NCBI GenBank assembly: GCA_028571685.1
Contig: CM053158.1
Location: 51,134,501-51,198,500, forward strand
Origin: Heterohyrax brucei
Taxonomy: Eukaryota > Chordata > Mammalia > Hyracoidea > Procaviidae
Direction of reading: 5' to 3'
Length of the DNA: 64,000 nt
A model generated the notes under the pieces. The model was given only the letters and a program-made list of their open reading frames with translations. It searched no databases and was not told the origin of the DNA. How positions within the stretch are numbered: position 1 is the stretch's first letter; every line of letters starts with the position of its first letter. This document shows positions 42,590 through 53,190 of this stretch, piece by piece. The position numbers and the translations under genes were made by a program.

Positions 42590-42665
42590 AGTAGATAGAT
42601 GGATAGACAGACAGATAGACAGACAGACAGATGGACAAAGGGAGGGAGGGGTGGAGGGAGGGACG
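42590..42665 (+). repeat. (GATA/GACA)n and GGAG tract
   Basis: 'gatggatagacagacagata' passing into 'agggagggaggggtggagg'. Gives a spurious DRQTDRQTDR frame. Confidence 0.9.
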
Positions 42666-43055
42666 TACCGATAGATTTGTGGAGTTTTTCTCCTCTTTCT
42701 CTTGGGATGGATTCTTTTCCCCAAAGCCCACTCTGCTCTCAAGGTAGAGATACAGAAAACTTGATGGAACTGTATTTGAGTTGGATTGTATGTCTGTACA
42801 TCCAGGCTTCGCTTGGATGTAAAATATGGGGTGGTCAAGGGGCAGGGTCCCAACACTGTCATAGGGGCTGTTTCAACATCTGTGCCATCAGCCAACAGAA
42901 ACCAAGAGGAGGAATTCGGAGCCATGCCTTTCCAGGGACCCATCCGAAGGCCTCTGTTTGTGTGTCAGCTCGTTCTAACATTTTAGCATGAGCAATACCT
43001 GGTTAAAAATGAGCACCAGAAACAACTCGGAAACGAATTCAAGAGCTAGGTGTTA
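42666..43055. other. Unassigned DNA, no gene recognised
   Basis: No exon, RNA gene or confident repeat seen. Confidence 0.35.
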
Positions 43056-43929
43056 CATTAGGAACAAGAACAACATTAAGTGGACTTCAGCATAACTTGA
43101 GTACTCCTTCCATCTTAACTCAATACTGCAAGGATAGAGTAGCTGGGGCGGGGGGCGGGCGACCATGCTCTTAGGCGAATTCCAGGCCAATTGGCACAAC
43201 TAGCGTTTTGCTAAGAGAGCTCTCTGCACCCCACATTGGTGAGTGGCGTCTGGGGTCTTAAAAGCTGCCAAGCTGCCGTCCGAGGACACAGCAAATGGTC
43301 CCAACTCAGCAGGAACGGATGCTCACCGAGGGCCAAAATGGCATGCGATAAAGACAACCGAGAAGATGGAGAGACCCACGAGAGTGGGTGCCTACATCGA
43401 CCTGGGACCGAAAGAACCAGATGGTGCCCGGCCACCACCAGTGATAGCCATGACGGAGCTCACAGAGAGGAGCCTCACTGGCAACACAAGAATAAAAAGA
43501 GGTGCATCATGAGATCTCCACTAAAAGACCTCAATTGATGGTCCAGCGGTTTTGGGGTTCCTCTGAGAGCATGGCCCCCGGCCCTGATGCTGCCCATTCC
43601 CATAAATTATAACAAAGGTCCACTCTTTAGACAGGAATGGAATGGACTTGGCAATGCAGAGTAACCATATGTTGGAAGCACTTTATGGTTCTATACATCT
43701 ATAGGATATCATCTTGCTGACCTCTGGCTGGAGGAAGGGGAGTGGACAGAGAGGAGGGGAAAGGAGACTGTTGGGAGGATGAGACATGTATGGAGCAGAG
43801 AGGAATAGTGTGCAGTCACCGGACAGGGAGAGCAGTGGAAGCTGCATATAGGGGGGCATGTAAATTTACATGTGAATGTACATTTTCACTCAGTTATGCT
43901 AAATAAAAATAAAAATAAATAAATAAAAA
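43056..43929 (+). mobile_element. L1 3' end, young-looking insertion
   Basis: Exact 15-bp TSD 'aagagctaggtgtta' (43041 and 43930). Contains 'gtggcgtctggggtcttaaa', 'agaaccagatggtgcccgg' and a terminal A-rich 'aataaaaataaaaataaa'. It is relatively GC-rich with several CpGs, unlike the older copies. No ORF2 coding part left. Confidence 0.87.
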
Positions 43930-44079
43930 AAGAGCTAGGTGTTAGAGTGAGTGATAGATCAACCCATCTTCACTTGGGGATGGTGAGGAGTTAATGGATC
44001 CAGATGTTGCCAGGCCCACCCATATCCATCTCCCTTGCCCTTCAGTGCACACTGATCTGATTTCCAAGTGACAGCATTT

Positions 44080-44455
44080 CTGTTTCTTTTCTAAACGCTT
44101 CTTCTTGCTTCTGGAACCTGCTTCTGCCTGCATAACAGGCGAGCATTACTGGCGAATCAACACTCCCTATGATTAGCCCCTCACCAACTGCTCAGGGGAG
44201 TTGTATCAATACTCCTGCTCCCTCACCCCTGGGTCAGATAGCTCAAGGCACACGTCTACAGTGGCTTCTAGCATTTCTCCCATGGGACTGAGCTCTGGTC
44301 ATCCACTCTGGTGGCTAGCTTGCTCTTATTTACTGCTTGCCTTTCCTTACCTTGGCCCCTGCTTGTGTACTGGTACCCTATTTCCTTCCCACATAAATTC
44401 CTGCCCTCATTTCCTTGTCTCAGGAACCACTTCTGGGGGACCCTAAATGAGGACA
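44080..44455 (+). mobile_element. Ancient LTR-type repeat, 3' end
   Basis: Ends 'ttccttgtctcaggaaccac' and 'ttctgggggaccctaaatga', a pattern also at 60.9 kb. Subfamily unassigned. Confidence 0.4.
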
Positions 44456-44525
44456 GCTATGCGTTCATTCACAAGCATTCCTCTAGCACTTTCTGTACTG
44501 TGTTGAAGGCTGTGGCCTATTTGTT

Positions 44526-44662
44526 AAATCAAAACCCAAATAGATATTTTGCCATCAAGTTGATTATGACTCATAGGGACCCTATATGACAGACTAGAAC
44601 TGCCCTACAGAGTTTCCAAGGAGCTTTCGGTTAGCAGCTACAGCACTTATCAACCAGGGTTA
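44526..44662 (-). mobile_element. Short AfroSINE, antisense
   Basis: 'tcaaaacccaaatagatatt' to 'cacttatcaaccagggttaa'. Lacks part of the middle. Confidence 0.85.
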
Positions 44663-44680
44663 AGTGGCTGTGTCTTAGCC

Positions 44681-44841
44681 AGAAACCAAACCCACAGCCG
44701 TTGAGTTGATTCTGACCAATAGCAACCCTATAGGACAGAGTAGAACTGCTCCATAGAGTTTCCAAGGAGCACCTGTGGATTTGAACTGCTGACCTTTTGC
44801 TTTGCAGCTATAGCACTTCACCACTACGCCACCAGGGTTTC
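44681..44841 (-). mobile_element. Short AfroSINE, antisense
   Basis: 'gaaaccaaacccacagccgt' to 'actacgccaccagggtttc'. TSD 'ctgtgtcttag'/'ctgtgtcctag'. Confidence 0.9.
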
Positions 44842-44960
44842 CTGTGTCCTAGGAACTTTAAAATCTAACTGGCAAGACCAATTTATCGAACCAATGACCA
44901 TACAAGACCACAAGTATTTGGAGCCCTAACAGAGACAGCCTGTGTGGTATTCTGACAGAG

Positions 44961-45440
44961 AGACGAAGACTGAGAGAGAGAAGCCAGCCAGGCAGTCTAA
45001 CCAACCTCTGAATTAGAGCTTCCCTGTGGTAAGCAACCTGGTGGGTATCACCCAGGTTTTCATCTTTTTGTACCCCAAATCTCCCTGGGGAATGTGTATC
45101 CTGAGCTGACTCAGCTTGGGTAGTGACGTATATTAGGCAAGCTTCAAAGACACAGGGCTATAAATCAGAATGCCAGCTTGTTCATTTACCTCAAGTGACC
45201 TCACGCATGGTCAGGCAGACTCAGGAACGCTAACGTAGCCTCAGTGGTCTTTTTCCTTCCCCTCCAGAAAGCTCCCAGGTGGAGCCAACTTGCAATCCAA
45301 GCATTCTAAAACTGTTTGGGAAGCTCTGAAAAACCAGAAGTCAACGTGCAATAAAGATGCACAAAGCTTTCCAGACCAAGAAGAGGGAAACAGAGAATGT
45401 TTATGTCAGACAGGGATGAACTTCCCTTGGGAGATATCTC
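44961..45440. other. Unique DNA, no gene recognised
   Basis: No repeat or exon recognised. Confidence 0.35.
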
Positions 45441-46474
45441 AGCCTCGGTGCTGCTAAAACAGAATACCACAAGTGGATGGCTTTAACAAAGAGAGATTTA
45501 TTTTCTCATGGACTAGTAGACTGAAAGTCCAAATTCAGGACATAGGCTCCAGGGGAAGAAGGCTTTCTCTCTGTGTCGGCTCTGGAGGACAGTCCTTGTC
45601 ATCAATCTTCCCTTGGTGTTTTAGTCATCTAGTGCTGCTTTAACAGAAATATCACAAGTAGATGGCTTTAACAAAGAGAAATTTATTTTCTCACAGAAAA
45701 GCAGCCTGGAAGTCTAAATTCAGGGCATCAGTTCCGGGAGAAGTGTTTCTCTGTTGTCTCTGGAGGAAGGTCCTGGTCATCAATCTTCCCCTGGACTGGG
45801 AGCTTCTGCGGCCAAGGGATCGGACTCCTTTCTGAAGGACATGGTCTGCTCCCAGCACTGCTTTCTTGTTTGTATCAGGCCCCTGACTCACTGCTCGCTT
45901 CTCTTTCCTTTACATCCCAAGAGATTGCCTCAAGGCCTCAAGGCACAATGCTGTCGTGGATACTGAGTCCTGCCCCATCAACAGCTGCAGCCCATCCTCT
46001 GTCGTTAGCACCACAGAGGCAGGGCTTACAACATGTAGGGACAGCACACAATACTGGGAATCATGGCCTAGCCAAACTGCTACGCACATGTTTTGGGGAG
46101 ACACAATTCAATCCATGACACCTGGACTAAGAACTTCCAATGCAGGAGCCCCAAGTCCAAAGGACACGACACGCTGCGCTTCTAGCACTGCCTTCTCGGT
46201 GGCATGGGCCCCCAACTCTACTTGCTTCCCTTTCCTTTTATCACTCGTAGAATAAAAGGTGGTACTGGCCACACTCCAGGGAAACTCCCTTTGTATTGGA
46301 TCAGGGACGTGACCTGAGCAGGGGTGTTACATCCCCCAGTCCTCTTTAACCACAGGCAGAGATTATGATTTATAACACATAGGAAAATTACAGACTGGAG
46401 AACACCTGCCAGTGCTGGGAATCATGGCCTAATCAAGTAGATCCGTGATTTGGAAAATGACTCAATCCACAATA
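45441..46474 (-). mobile_element. MaLR-like solo LTR fossil, subtype B, host to another
   Basis: Left piece ends at 45616 ('gtccttgtcatcaatcttcc'); right piece resumes at 46121 and ends 'gactcaatccacaata'. Together it is one LTR of normal length for this family, interrupted by a sister LTR. Confidence 0.85.
45617..46120 (-). mobile_element. MaLR-like solo LTR fossil, subtype B, nested
   Basis: 'tgttttagtcatctagtgct' to 'caattcaatccatgaca', 504 bp. Flanked by CTTGG and CCTGG, a near-match 5-bp TSD. Same orientation as its host. Confidence 0.9.
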
Positions 46475-46621
46475 GGAGGGGAAGACATTTTTATGAGATC
46501 AGGTTAGTGAGACTGGAGTCCAACAACCCAAAAACACAAGAAGTGTGTAAGGGCCATTGTAAGGAAGACCACGTGAAAGGATTTCCGAGCAAGAAACCAT
46601 CCCCCAACTACTACCATAGCT

Positions 46622-46656
<35 letters not shown>
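46622..46656 (+). repeat. (AC)n microsatellite
   Basis: About 16 uninterrupted AC units, long enough to be length-polymorphic. Confidence 0.97.
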
Positions 46657-46658
<2 letters not shown>

Positions 46659-46694
46659 CCTTTAAGTTTGAACGTAGCTGAAGATAACAAGCTT

Positions 46695-47370
46695 TCAAGT
46701 TGGAAGACCCACAATTTAATTCTCACTCCAAGAGAAATTAGCTTTGTGTGAACATTAGCCTTGAATCTTATCTGTAAATTGGGTATAATAGTGTGTGAGT
46801 CTCCTAAAAGGAGGAGGATTCACTGATGTTATGTGTTAGGGTCCGCGATTTTCAAGATGCGATGCTGTTACTTTAAAGGTTAAATTTTATTAAAAAAATA
46901 TACCCAGTAGGAAAAATACTGGTGCACCAGAGACGCACCCCAAGCTACACAGAGCAGGGGACAACCACAAGTTTCCTCAGCGCCCATATTTAAGTCGTGA
47001 GATTGCAAAGCAGGGAGGGGGAACTGACCTTTACATTGGTTGGTTAAGGACACCTGGAATTCCTATTAGTTGTGAAATGTGGTCAAGGTCTAGGGGTCAC
47101 TTGCAGGCTGTCCGTGGTCAAGGTCTAGGGGTCACTTGCAAGGCTGCCCCCAGGCTTGTCTTGTGACAATGTTTTGTAAGACAAAGGTGAGATTACTCTA
47201 TGGTATATTTTGCTATTGAGTTGTTTCCTGGGGCTTTCTTTAATACCTTGAATTTTTACTGCGCCCTTCCTCAAAGGCTGTCACTTATGCCTCATTTCAA
47301 CATTATGCAGGAGAAGGGCTGAGCATCAGCCTACGTAGATCAGAGTGAGTGTTCAGTAGATGATAGCTAA
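46695..47370 (+). mobile_element. MIR SINE split by a solo LTR
   Basis: Left piece has 'gttggaagacccacaattta' and 'cttatctgtaaattgggt'; right piece after 47307 has 'gagtgttcagtagatgatag'. The LTR at 46834 is inserted in the MIR 3' part. Confidence 0.6.
46834..47302 (-). mobile_element. Solo LTR fossil, unassigned retrovirus-like family
   Basis: TG...CA ends and an exact 5-bp TSD TTATG (46829 and 47303). On the minus strand an AATAAA signal lies shortly before the end with a short U5. Carries a 36-bp direct tandem duplication starting 'gtggtcaaggtctaggggtc' (47088-47160). Does not resemble the MaLR-like LTRs here. Confidence 0.8.
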
Positions 47371-47604
47371 ATGGTCATTTTATTTATTGTTGTGGTGGAG
47401 ATAAATTTTCACTTTCTCAGGTTTCTGCAGCTCAGGGACAGAAGCAGAAAACGCAGATATTATCTACATTTGTTTATATCCAAAATTTGAATAGACAAGA
47501 CAGGAGAGTATAGGCCACCAGGAAGCCCAAGATAAAGGTGAATCGCCAGGAACTCAAGGTTAAATGTGATCAGGGGATACAGAGAGAAGACAGAGCGCTC
47601 CAGG
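47371..47604. other. Unassigned DNA
   Basis: Short stretch with no repeat or exon recognised. Confidence 0.3.
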
Positions 47605-47765
47605 GCAGTGCTTCTTAAACTTCCCTGTGCATAGAGATTACCTGGTGAGCCTGTAAAGTGGATATCTTGATGCAGTGAGTCTGGGGCTGGTGGAGATTCT
47701 GCATTTCTAACAAGTTCCCAGGTGATTTCAGTGCTTCTGGTCTACTGCCAGCACTTGGAGTTGTC
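47605..47765 (+). mobile_element. MER20-like hAT-Charlie element
   Basis: 'cagtgcttcttaaacttccc', 'gattctgcatttctaacaag' and 'ttcccaggtgatttcagtgc' give the MER20 order. Confidence 0.75.
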
Positions 47766-47879
47766 AGGATCCAGGGCTTGGAGGGTGAAGACCAAGCCCA
47801 GAAGAAAAGGTGGCGTGGAAGCTTGGCTACGAAATCCAGATGCGCTAAAGGAATGCCCACAGCTGTGTTTGAAGTTGTA

Positions 47880-48490
47880 TTTTTTATTACTCATCTGAAG
47901 TGATGCTGGCCAACAGGGTAGCCACTCGCCTCACATGGCTCTTCGTAGTTCATGTGGCTTTCCTGGTTGAGATGTGTCATGCATGTAAAATATTTGCTAA
48001 AAGTTGAAAAACTGGTGCCAAAAAAATAAAAGAAAAAACTCTCAATACTTTTTTATCTTGGCAACGTTTTGGATGCCTTGACTCATGGTGACTCTAGCAC
48101 AGTGCAACAAAACACTTCCTGGTCCCTGTGCCATCCCCATGGTCAGTTCTAGATTGGACCATTGAGATTCACAGAGTTTTCATTGGCTGATTTTCAAACG
48201 TAGATTGCCGGGCCTTTCTTCCTAGTTCATGTTAGTCTGAAAGTTCTACTGAAGCCTGTTCAGCATCAGAGCAACACACAGACTTCTACTAGCAGATGGG
48301 TAGTGGCTCTGTGTGAGGTGTGTTGGCTAGGACTTGAACATAGGTCTTCTTCTTGGAAGGTAAAAACTCTACCACTGAGGCACCAGCGTTCCACCTAGCA
48401 TTTTAGATATGATCGTTTAAATGCAATGTGTTATCTATGTGAAATTCACCTGTTTCTTTTTCCATTTTTTGTAAATGTGACTGCTGGAAA
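47880..48490. mobile_element. Ancient 'agccacatgtggct'-type repeat, split, tentative
   Basis: 'ggccaacagggtagccactc' and 'gcatgtaaaatatttgctaa' before, 'acctgtttctttttccattt' after the SINE; same broad family as 8.76 kb. Weak. Confidence 0.4.
48074..48392 (-). mobile_element. Long AfroSINE, antisense
   Basis: 'ccttgactcatggtgactct' through 'cattggctgattttcaaacg' to 'actctaccactgaggcacca', the reversed tRNA-Gly-like A-box end. Confidence 0.87.
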
Positions 48491-49460
48491 GTTTAACATT
48501 ACCTATGTGGTTTACAGTCAAGGTCTGCTGGAAGGCACTAGTCCAGAGGGAGCCTCTTTCTCCCTTCCTCTCAGAGCTCCTGCTCAAAAGTCCGTCCTTA
48601 GCAATTCCAGTGGTGCCTTGGGGAAAACTCAAGACTGGAGAGGTTCATTGCTCTGGAGGGACACGGACATGCCTGTGTGCAAGAACTGTTTGGGAGGAAC
48701 AAGGCAGAAACATGCCAAGTCATCCTCAGCAACAGCAGAGTGATCACCATGGGTCCAGCTAGGCGGCCTGGATCCCGGAGATGCCAGCCTGCCACGCTCC
48801 AGTGCCTTCTGTCTGGGCCTCTTCAGTCCTTCCTGCATTCCCCTCCCCAGCCCGGGCGACAGGTAATTAGTAGGGCCAGCTGGCAGCCTCCACCGGGCAC
48901 TGCCGCCAGAGAGCCGGCAGCCAGCCTGCAATTACAGAAATCCTGGCAAGGCCTTCCAAAGAGAGCTCTGTTCAGCTCCCCCACTGCAGGCTGACTCCAG
49001 GGTGATGGGCCTTGTAATGTCCACATTCTTTGGGTGCCTCTTGGTAATAAAAGGCACCCAGAAGAAAGTCCCCAATGTGCCTATGTGCTGCAGACTTCCC
49101 TTGGTAAATAGCTGGGCAGTCATGCATAAACCACTCCCGGTTGGCAGGTTGGGGAGGTGGTATTTGAAAGCTGTATATTCTGCAGTTTCTTTTACTACGG
49201 GTTCAAGCTGTCTTCTCTTTCTGGAGAGTGTTTCCCAGGGCCAGCAGCTGCTCCATCTAGCTCCTGTCATCCAGGAGGCCAGTCCCCAGGAGATCCTGGA
49301 GTCCTAAGACATGAGTTAGACTTATGCTTGAAAACCCATGAGTTTCAATTCCGTGAAGCTAGGCTAGTCCTAAAAGGGAAATGAGAAGGAAGGGTCTTTT
49401 ATTGAAGGGGAAATACAGACAGAGCCAGGTAGTTTCTCCTTTAAAGGATGCTGTACCAGA
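48491..49460. other. Unique, GC-richer DNA, no gene recognised
   Basis: Repeat-free and richer in G+C than its surroundings (for example 48845-48935). Overlapping open frames of 65-112 codons on both strands have no recognisable domain. Could be a conserved regulatory block or an unrecognised exon. Confidence 0.35.
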
Positions 49461-49462
49461 GA

Positions 49463-49628
49463 TGGAAACCCTGGGGCATCATGGGTAAGTGCTACAGTTG
49501 CTAACCAAGTAGGCAGCAGTTCAAATCCACTAGGCACTCTTTAGAAACTCTGTGGGGCAGTCCTACTCTGTCCTATGGGGTCACTAGGAGTTGGAAATAT
49601 CTTGACAGCAGTGGGTTTGGTTTTTTGG
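49463..49628 (+). mobile_element. Short AfroSINE
   Basis: 'tggaaaccctggggcatcat' to 'atcttgacagcagtgggttt'. Confidence 0.88.
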
Positions 49629-49689
49629 GCTACCAAAGACATAAGGGATTTGCAAAGATTCCATGTGAACTCTTTGGGCTAAAAAGTCT

Positions 49690-49835
49690 CTCAAGCTTCA
49701 GTCTCTTCATGTGTAAAATGAAATAATAATCGCAAGCACTTCAAACTGTTGTGGGGATTAAATGAGATATACCATGTAAAATGGTTAGTGTGGTAAACAC
49801 TCAACTAGTGTGAGCATTCAGAGATAAAGAAAATA
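49690..49835 (+). mobile_element. MIR SINE
   Basis: 'agtctcttcatgtgtaaaat' and 'gtggggattaaatgagatat' are MIR core. Confidence 0.78.
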
Positions 49836-49943
49836 GAATAGAAAGGAATGAATTAAAAGAAGCTACAGATGTGGAATGCATATTAGCCCTCACGTATCAC
49901 AAGCTTTCAAGCTAGAGCACTGAGATTTACATAGGAAGAGCTG

Positions 49944-50413
49944 TGTCATGGATTGAATTGTGTTCCCCTCAAAATGTGTGTGGCAGTTTGGCTGGGTGAT
50001 GTTCCTCCATCTGATAAATCCGGATGTAAATAAGGTTGGAGGGACCGCGGTTGTGTCAGTGGGGCAGGACTCAGTGTATAAGACTGTTTTCTTGCCCTGA
50101 GGCAGGCTCTTAAGATATAAATGGAAGAAACTAGCAGAGAGATTTGGGAACCTCATACTGTCAAGAAAGCAGTACCTGGAGTAGAGTGCATCCCTTCAGA
50201 CCTGAGGTCCCTGTGTCAAGATGCTCCTTGACCAAAGACTGATCCAACACAAGGACCTTCCTACAAAGTTGACAAAGAGGGAAAGGCTTCCTCTGGAGCG
50301 GACACCAAGAACTCAGACTTGTAGCCTACTGGACTGTGTAAGAATGAATTTTTCTTTGTTAAAGCCATCCATTTGTAGTATTTCTGTTAGAGTGGTACCA
50401 GATGACTAAGACA
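49944..50413 (+). mobile_element. MaLR-like solo LTR fossil, subtype A
   Basis: 'tgtcatggattgaattgtgt' to 'ccagatgactaagaca', 470 bp. Subtype-A block 'gtgtcaagatgctccttgac'. Flanks AGCTG / GGCTG suggest a 5-bp TSD. Confidence 0.85.
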
Positions 50414-50424
50414 AGGCTGTTAAT

Positions 50425-50607
50425 GAGAAACCGTGGTACCATAGTGACCAAGAGCTCCAGCAGCTAAACAAAGCGTCAGCAGTTCAGATCCACCAGACTT
50501 GGAAACTCTAGGGGACAGTTCTTCTCTGTCCTACTGGGTCACTATCAATCAGAAACAACTTAATGGCAAAGTTTTTTGTTTGGTTTTTTTTTTTTTTTTT
50601 TTTTTTT
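50425..50607 (+). mobile_element. Short AfroSINE with long T-tail
   Basis: 'gagaaaccgtggtaccatag' to 'aacaacttaatggcaaagt' then about 25 T with one or two interruptions. Lies between two LTRs. Confidence 0.87.
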
Positions 50608-50993
50608 GAGGTAGGGTGGGCGTGATTGTATTAGTGAGGTAGGACTCAACCTATAAGGTTGTTTTGTGCCTTGGGTCAATCTCTTCCCATATGAAGGAAA
50701 GGGAAGCAAGCAGAGAGTTGGGGACTTCGTACTACCTTCGTACTACTCTTCTAGGAGAAGAGTACTTCCCTTTGGAAAGTACTCTGGCTGGTTCCTGCAT
50801 CTCAGAATCTCCCAGTCCAGGGGAAGATTAATGACAAGGACCCTTCTCCAGACCCAAAAGAGAATGTCTTCCCCTACAGCTGATGCCTTGAGTTTGGGCT
50901 TGTAGCATACTGGACTGTGACAGAATAAATTTCTCTTTTTAAAGCCGTTCGCTTGCGGTATTTCTGTTACAGCAGCACTAGATGACTAAGACA
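50608..50993 (+). mobile_element. MaLR-like LTR fossil, subtype B, 3' portion
   Basis: 'ggtaggactcaacctataag', 'gaatctcccagtccagggg', ends 'actagatgactaagaca'. The 5' part is absent and replaced by the SINE tail, so its left boundary is not original. Confidence 0.8.
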
Positions 50994-50998
50994 AGCTG

Positions 50999-52069
50999 CT
51001 TTTAAATAACAGGTTCTTCTCTTGGTCAGGAGTGAGGGAAGGCCCCTTGGAAGCTTCATGGGTGGGGAGCCTTCCCTACCCTGTCGACAGACCACTACAC
51101 AGGTGGGGTGCAGGTCATTAGGTCATTTAAAGGGCCCAATACAAAGCAAACAATGCAGGCCCCTTGTTAAAAAATCAGAGAAAAAACCTCTCAAAGGACA
51201 CTAAAATGTAAAACTTTTCCCTTTCTTCCATGCTGTCTTCCCTTTGACATGTCAGAATTGTCACAGTGCTGTTATTTGCTATTTAATGTCACTCTCCATC
51301 ACCCAAGGAAATACTCACTTGGTGAGTGCAGACCTCAAAGTGCCTGCCTAGGGACCCTGCAAGCACATGGCCCACCAGCTGCCAGATTTCCCCTCCAGCC
51401 AGGGACTGGTTCCGTGCACTGGGTCCTGGCTAGGGCTGGGAAAGTCAATTTCCCCTTCCTGTGGGTCTGCCAACTCAATTTACAGTGGCCAGGCAACCCC
51501 ATGGGATTGCAACCTCCTTGTTGGGAAGCACTCAGTGCATGGCTGGGGGCAGTGAGAGGCTTGCCCCTGCCAAGCTGGCCGTCAAACATCCATGATGATG
51601 CTGTACCCCAAGATGCTATGGAGAACCAGCATCCAACCCTGTTTTCATGCCTGTACCTAAACCTCTGTTGGTGTCTAGGAATAGCACAGTCACTGGCCTA
51701 GGCTGGGCAACGGGAACCTAGGTGAGGTCTAGATGCTGGATAGAAGTGGCTGCAGTCACTGGAAATTGGTGGGGATGGGAGATAGGGGGTAAAATCCCAA
51801 CCTGGGGAGGCAGAGTGGCCACTGGAGGCAGGACCATGCATGAATCTAGACTCGAAGCCCCCAAGACACACCACATTGTCCCACCTACACTTGACTTACA
51901 AAACACAAACTCAAAGATGCAATTATTAAACCTTTCAATATGGTGACCACAGAGTATTAAACTTCAAGTGTGGAACCCTTCTGAGCTTGGGGCCCGGTGT
52001 GACTGACTGCTCTGCTTGTGCACTCATGAAGCAGACCCTGGGTGGAGAAGATGCCTGCCCTATAGTACT
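50999..52069. other. Unique DNA, no gene recognised
   Basis: Contains a 150-codon plus-strand frame (51249-51701) without recognisable domain. Moderate GC. No splice-bounded exon seen. Confidence 0.35.
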
Positions 52070-52318
52070 TAGGTATCACGCTTCCTATCCCAAATAGAAC
52101 TCGGAGTTCAGATGCCAGCTCTACACTGCTCACCAGTTCTGTCACCTTGAGAAAGTCACTTAATTTCCCCAAGACTCAGTGTCTGCATTTGTACAAGGGG
52201 AATACTGATAGAACCTAACTCACAGAATTATCACAAAGATTAAAAGAGATTACGCAAGGAGTGCTTAGCATGGTGCTTGGCATATAGCAAGACCTTTGAA
52301 AATGTTAGCTCTTGCCAG
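52070..52318 (+). mobile_element. MIR SINE, near full length
   Basis: 'gttcagatgccagctctaca', 'tgagaaagtcacttaatttc', 'gagtgcttagcatggtgctt' in MIR order; the most complete MIR in the window. Confidence 0.88.
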
Positions 52319-52656
52319 CCAAGCCAGTAGTGACTTTTAAAAGGAAGCATCACTCTCCCAATTTATCTTTTGAAGATGAAATCCTCCACACTTTCCAAAG
52401 CTCAAGGATCTTATGTTTCCCTTCGTCATAGTTCCAGGTGTGAGGTTCAACAGGACAAATTAAGGGGCCAGCAGTTTCACTAGGGATAAGGGAGAGAGTG
52501 AAAAAACTTAGCATCACTCACATATTTGTGTACCAGTAGGCATTCCTACCCTCACAGATTCTACCTGGGCCGGTCTGCTAAGAGAGAAAAGCACGGAGAG
52601 GACATCATGAGCCTTGCCTGATCCCTCTCAAAAACTGATTTTACTCTTTCCTAAGA
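52319..52656. other. Unassigned DNA
   Basis: No repeat or exon recognised. Confidence 0.3.
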
Positions 52657-52816
52657 AGGAAAGCTGGATGGTGCGGTGGTTAAGTGCTATAGCTGCTAAC
52701 CGAAAACTGGCAGTTCGAACCGTGTGCTCCTTGAAAACTCTATGGGACAGTTCTGCTCTGTCCTATAGGGTTGCTATGAGCCCGAATCGATGGTAGTGGG
52801 TTCAGTTTTTGTTTTA
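52657..52816 (+). mobile_element. Short AfroSINE
   Basis: 'ctggatggtgcggtggttaa' to 'gcccgaatcgatggtagtg'. Exact 9-bp TSD 'ttcctaaga' (52648 and 52817). Confidence 0.9.
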
Positions 52817-53017
52817 TTCCTAAGACATTTTACTCTAAACTCTCTAAGAGAACTCACACACTGTCTACTAACTGCGTGACCCTGAGTGAACCTCGTCTGG
52901 TTGTTCCTGTCACATGCTTAGGTACACAAGAGCCAGGTCCATGTCTGGCTTTGTGGAGCACTTGTCCTGTAGTTTCCCACATGATTCTTGTGAAACTAGT
53001 AAATGTTTGTGAAACTC

Positions 53018-53130
53018 ATGGATGGATGGACGGACGGACGGACGGACAGATGGACAGACGGATGGGTGGGTGGGTGGATGAGTGGATGGGCGGATGGGCT
53101 AATGGGTGGATGGACAGACAGAAGGAAGAG
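53018..53130 (+). repeat. Degenerate (GGAT/GGAC/GGGT)n array
   Basis: Tetranucleotide array that drifts from 'ggatggacggacggacggac' to 'gggtgggtgggtggatg' to 'ggacagacagaagg'. Confidence 0.93.
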
Positions 53131-53190
53131 AGGCTTCTATCTTATGACCTGAGATCACTTCCAGCTCCAATTATCTGTTGTGTTATATTC

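Larger units (their letters stand above)
44460..44960 (-). mobile_element. L2 LINE, antisense, with two SINEs
   Basis: 'gcgttcattcacaagcattc' and 'tgtactgtgttgaaggctgt' before, 'aactttaaaatctaactggc' after the SINEs, collinear with reversed L2. Confidence 0.55.

Noticed and set aside
49944-50993. Single short provirus with two LTRs
   Set aside because: The LTRs belong to different subtypes and a SINE lies between them; two separate insertions fit better despite the shared outer flank.
51249-51701. 150-codon plus-strand open frame
   Set aside because: No recognisable domain, overlapped by comparable open frames in other phases; no evidence of an exon.
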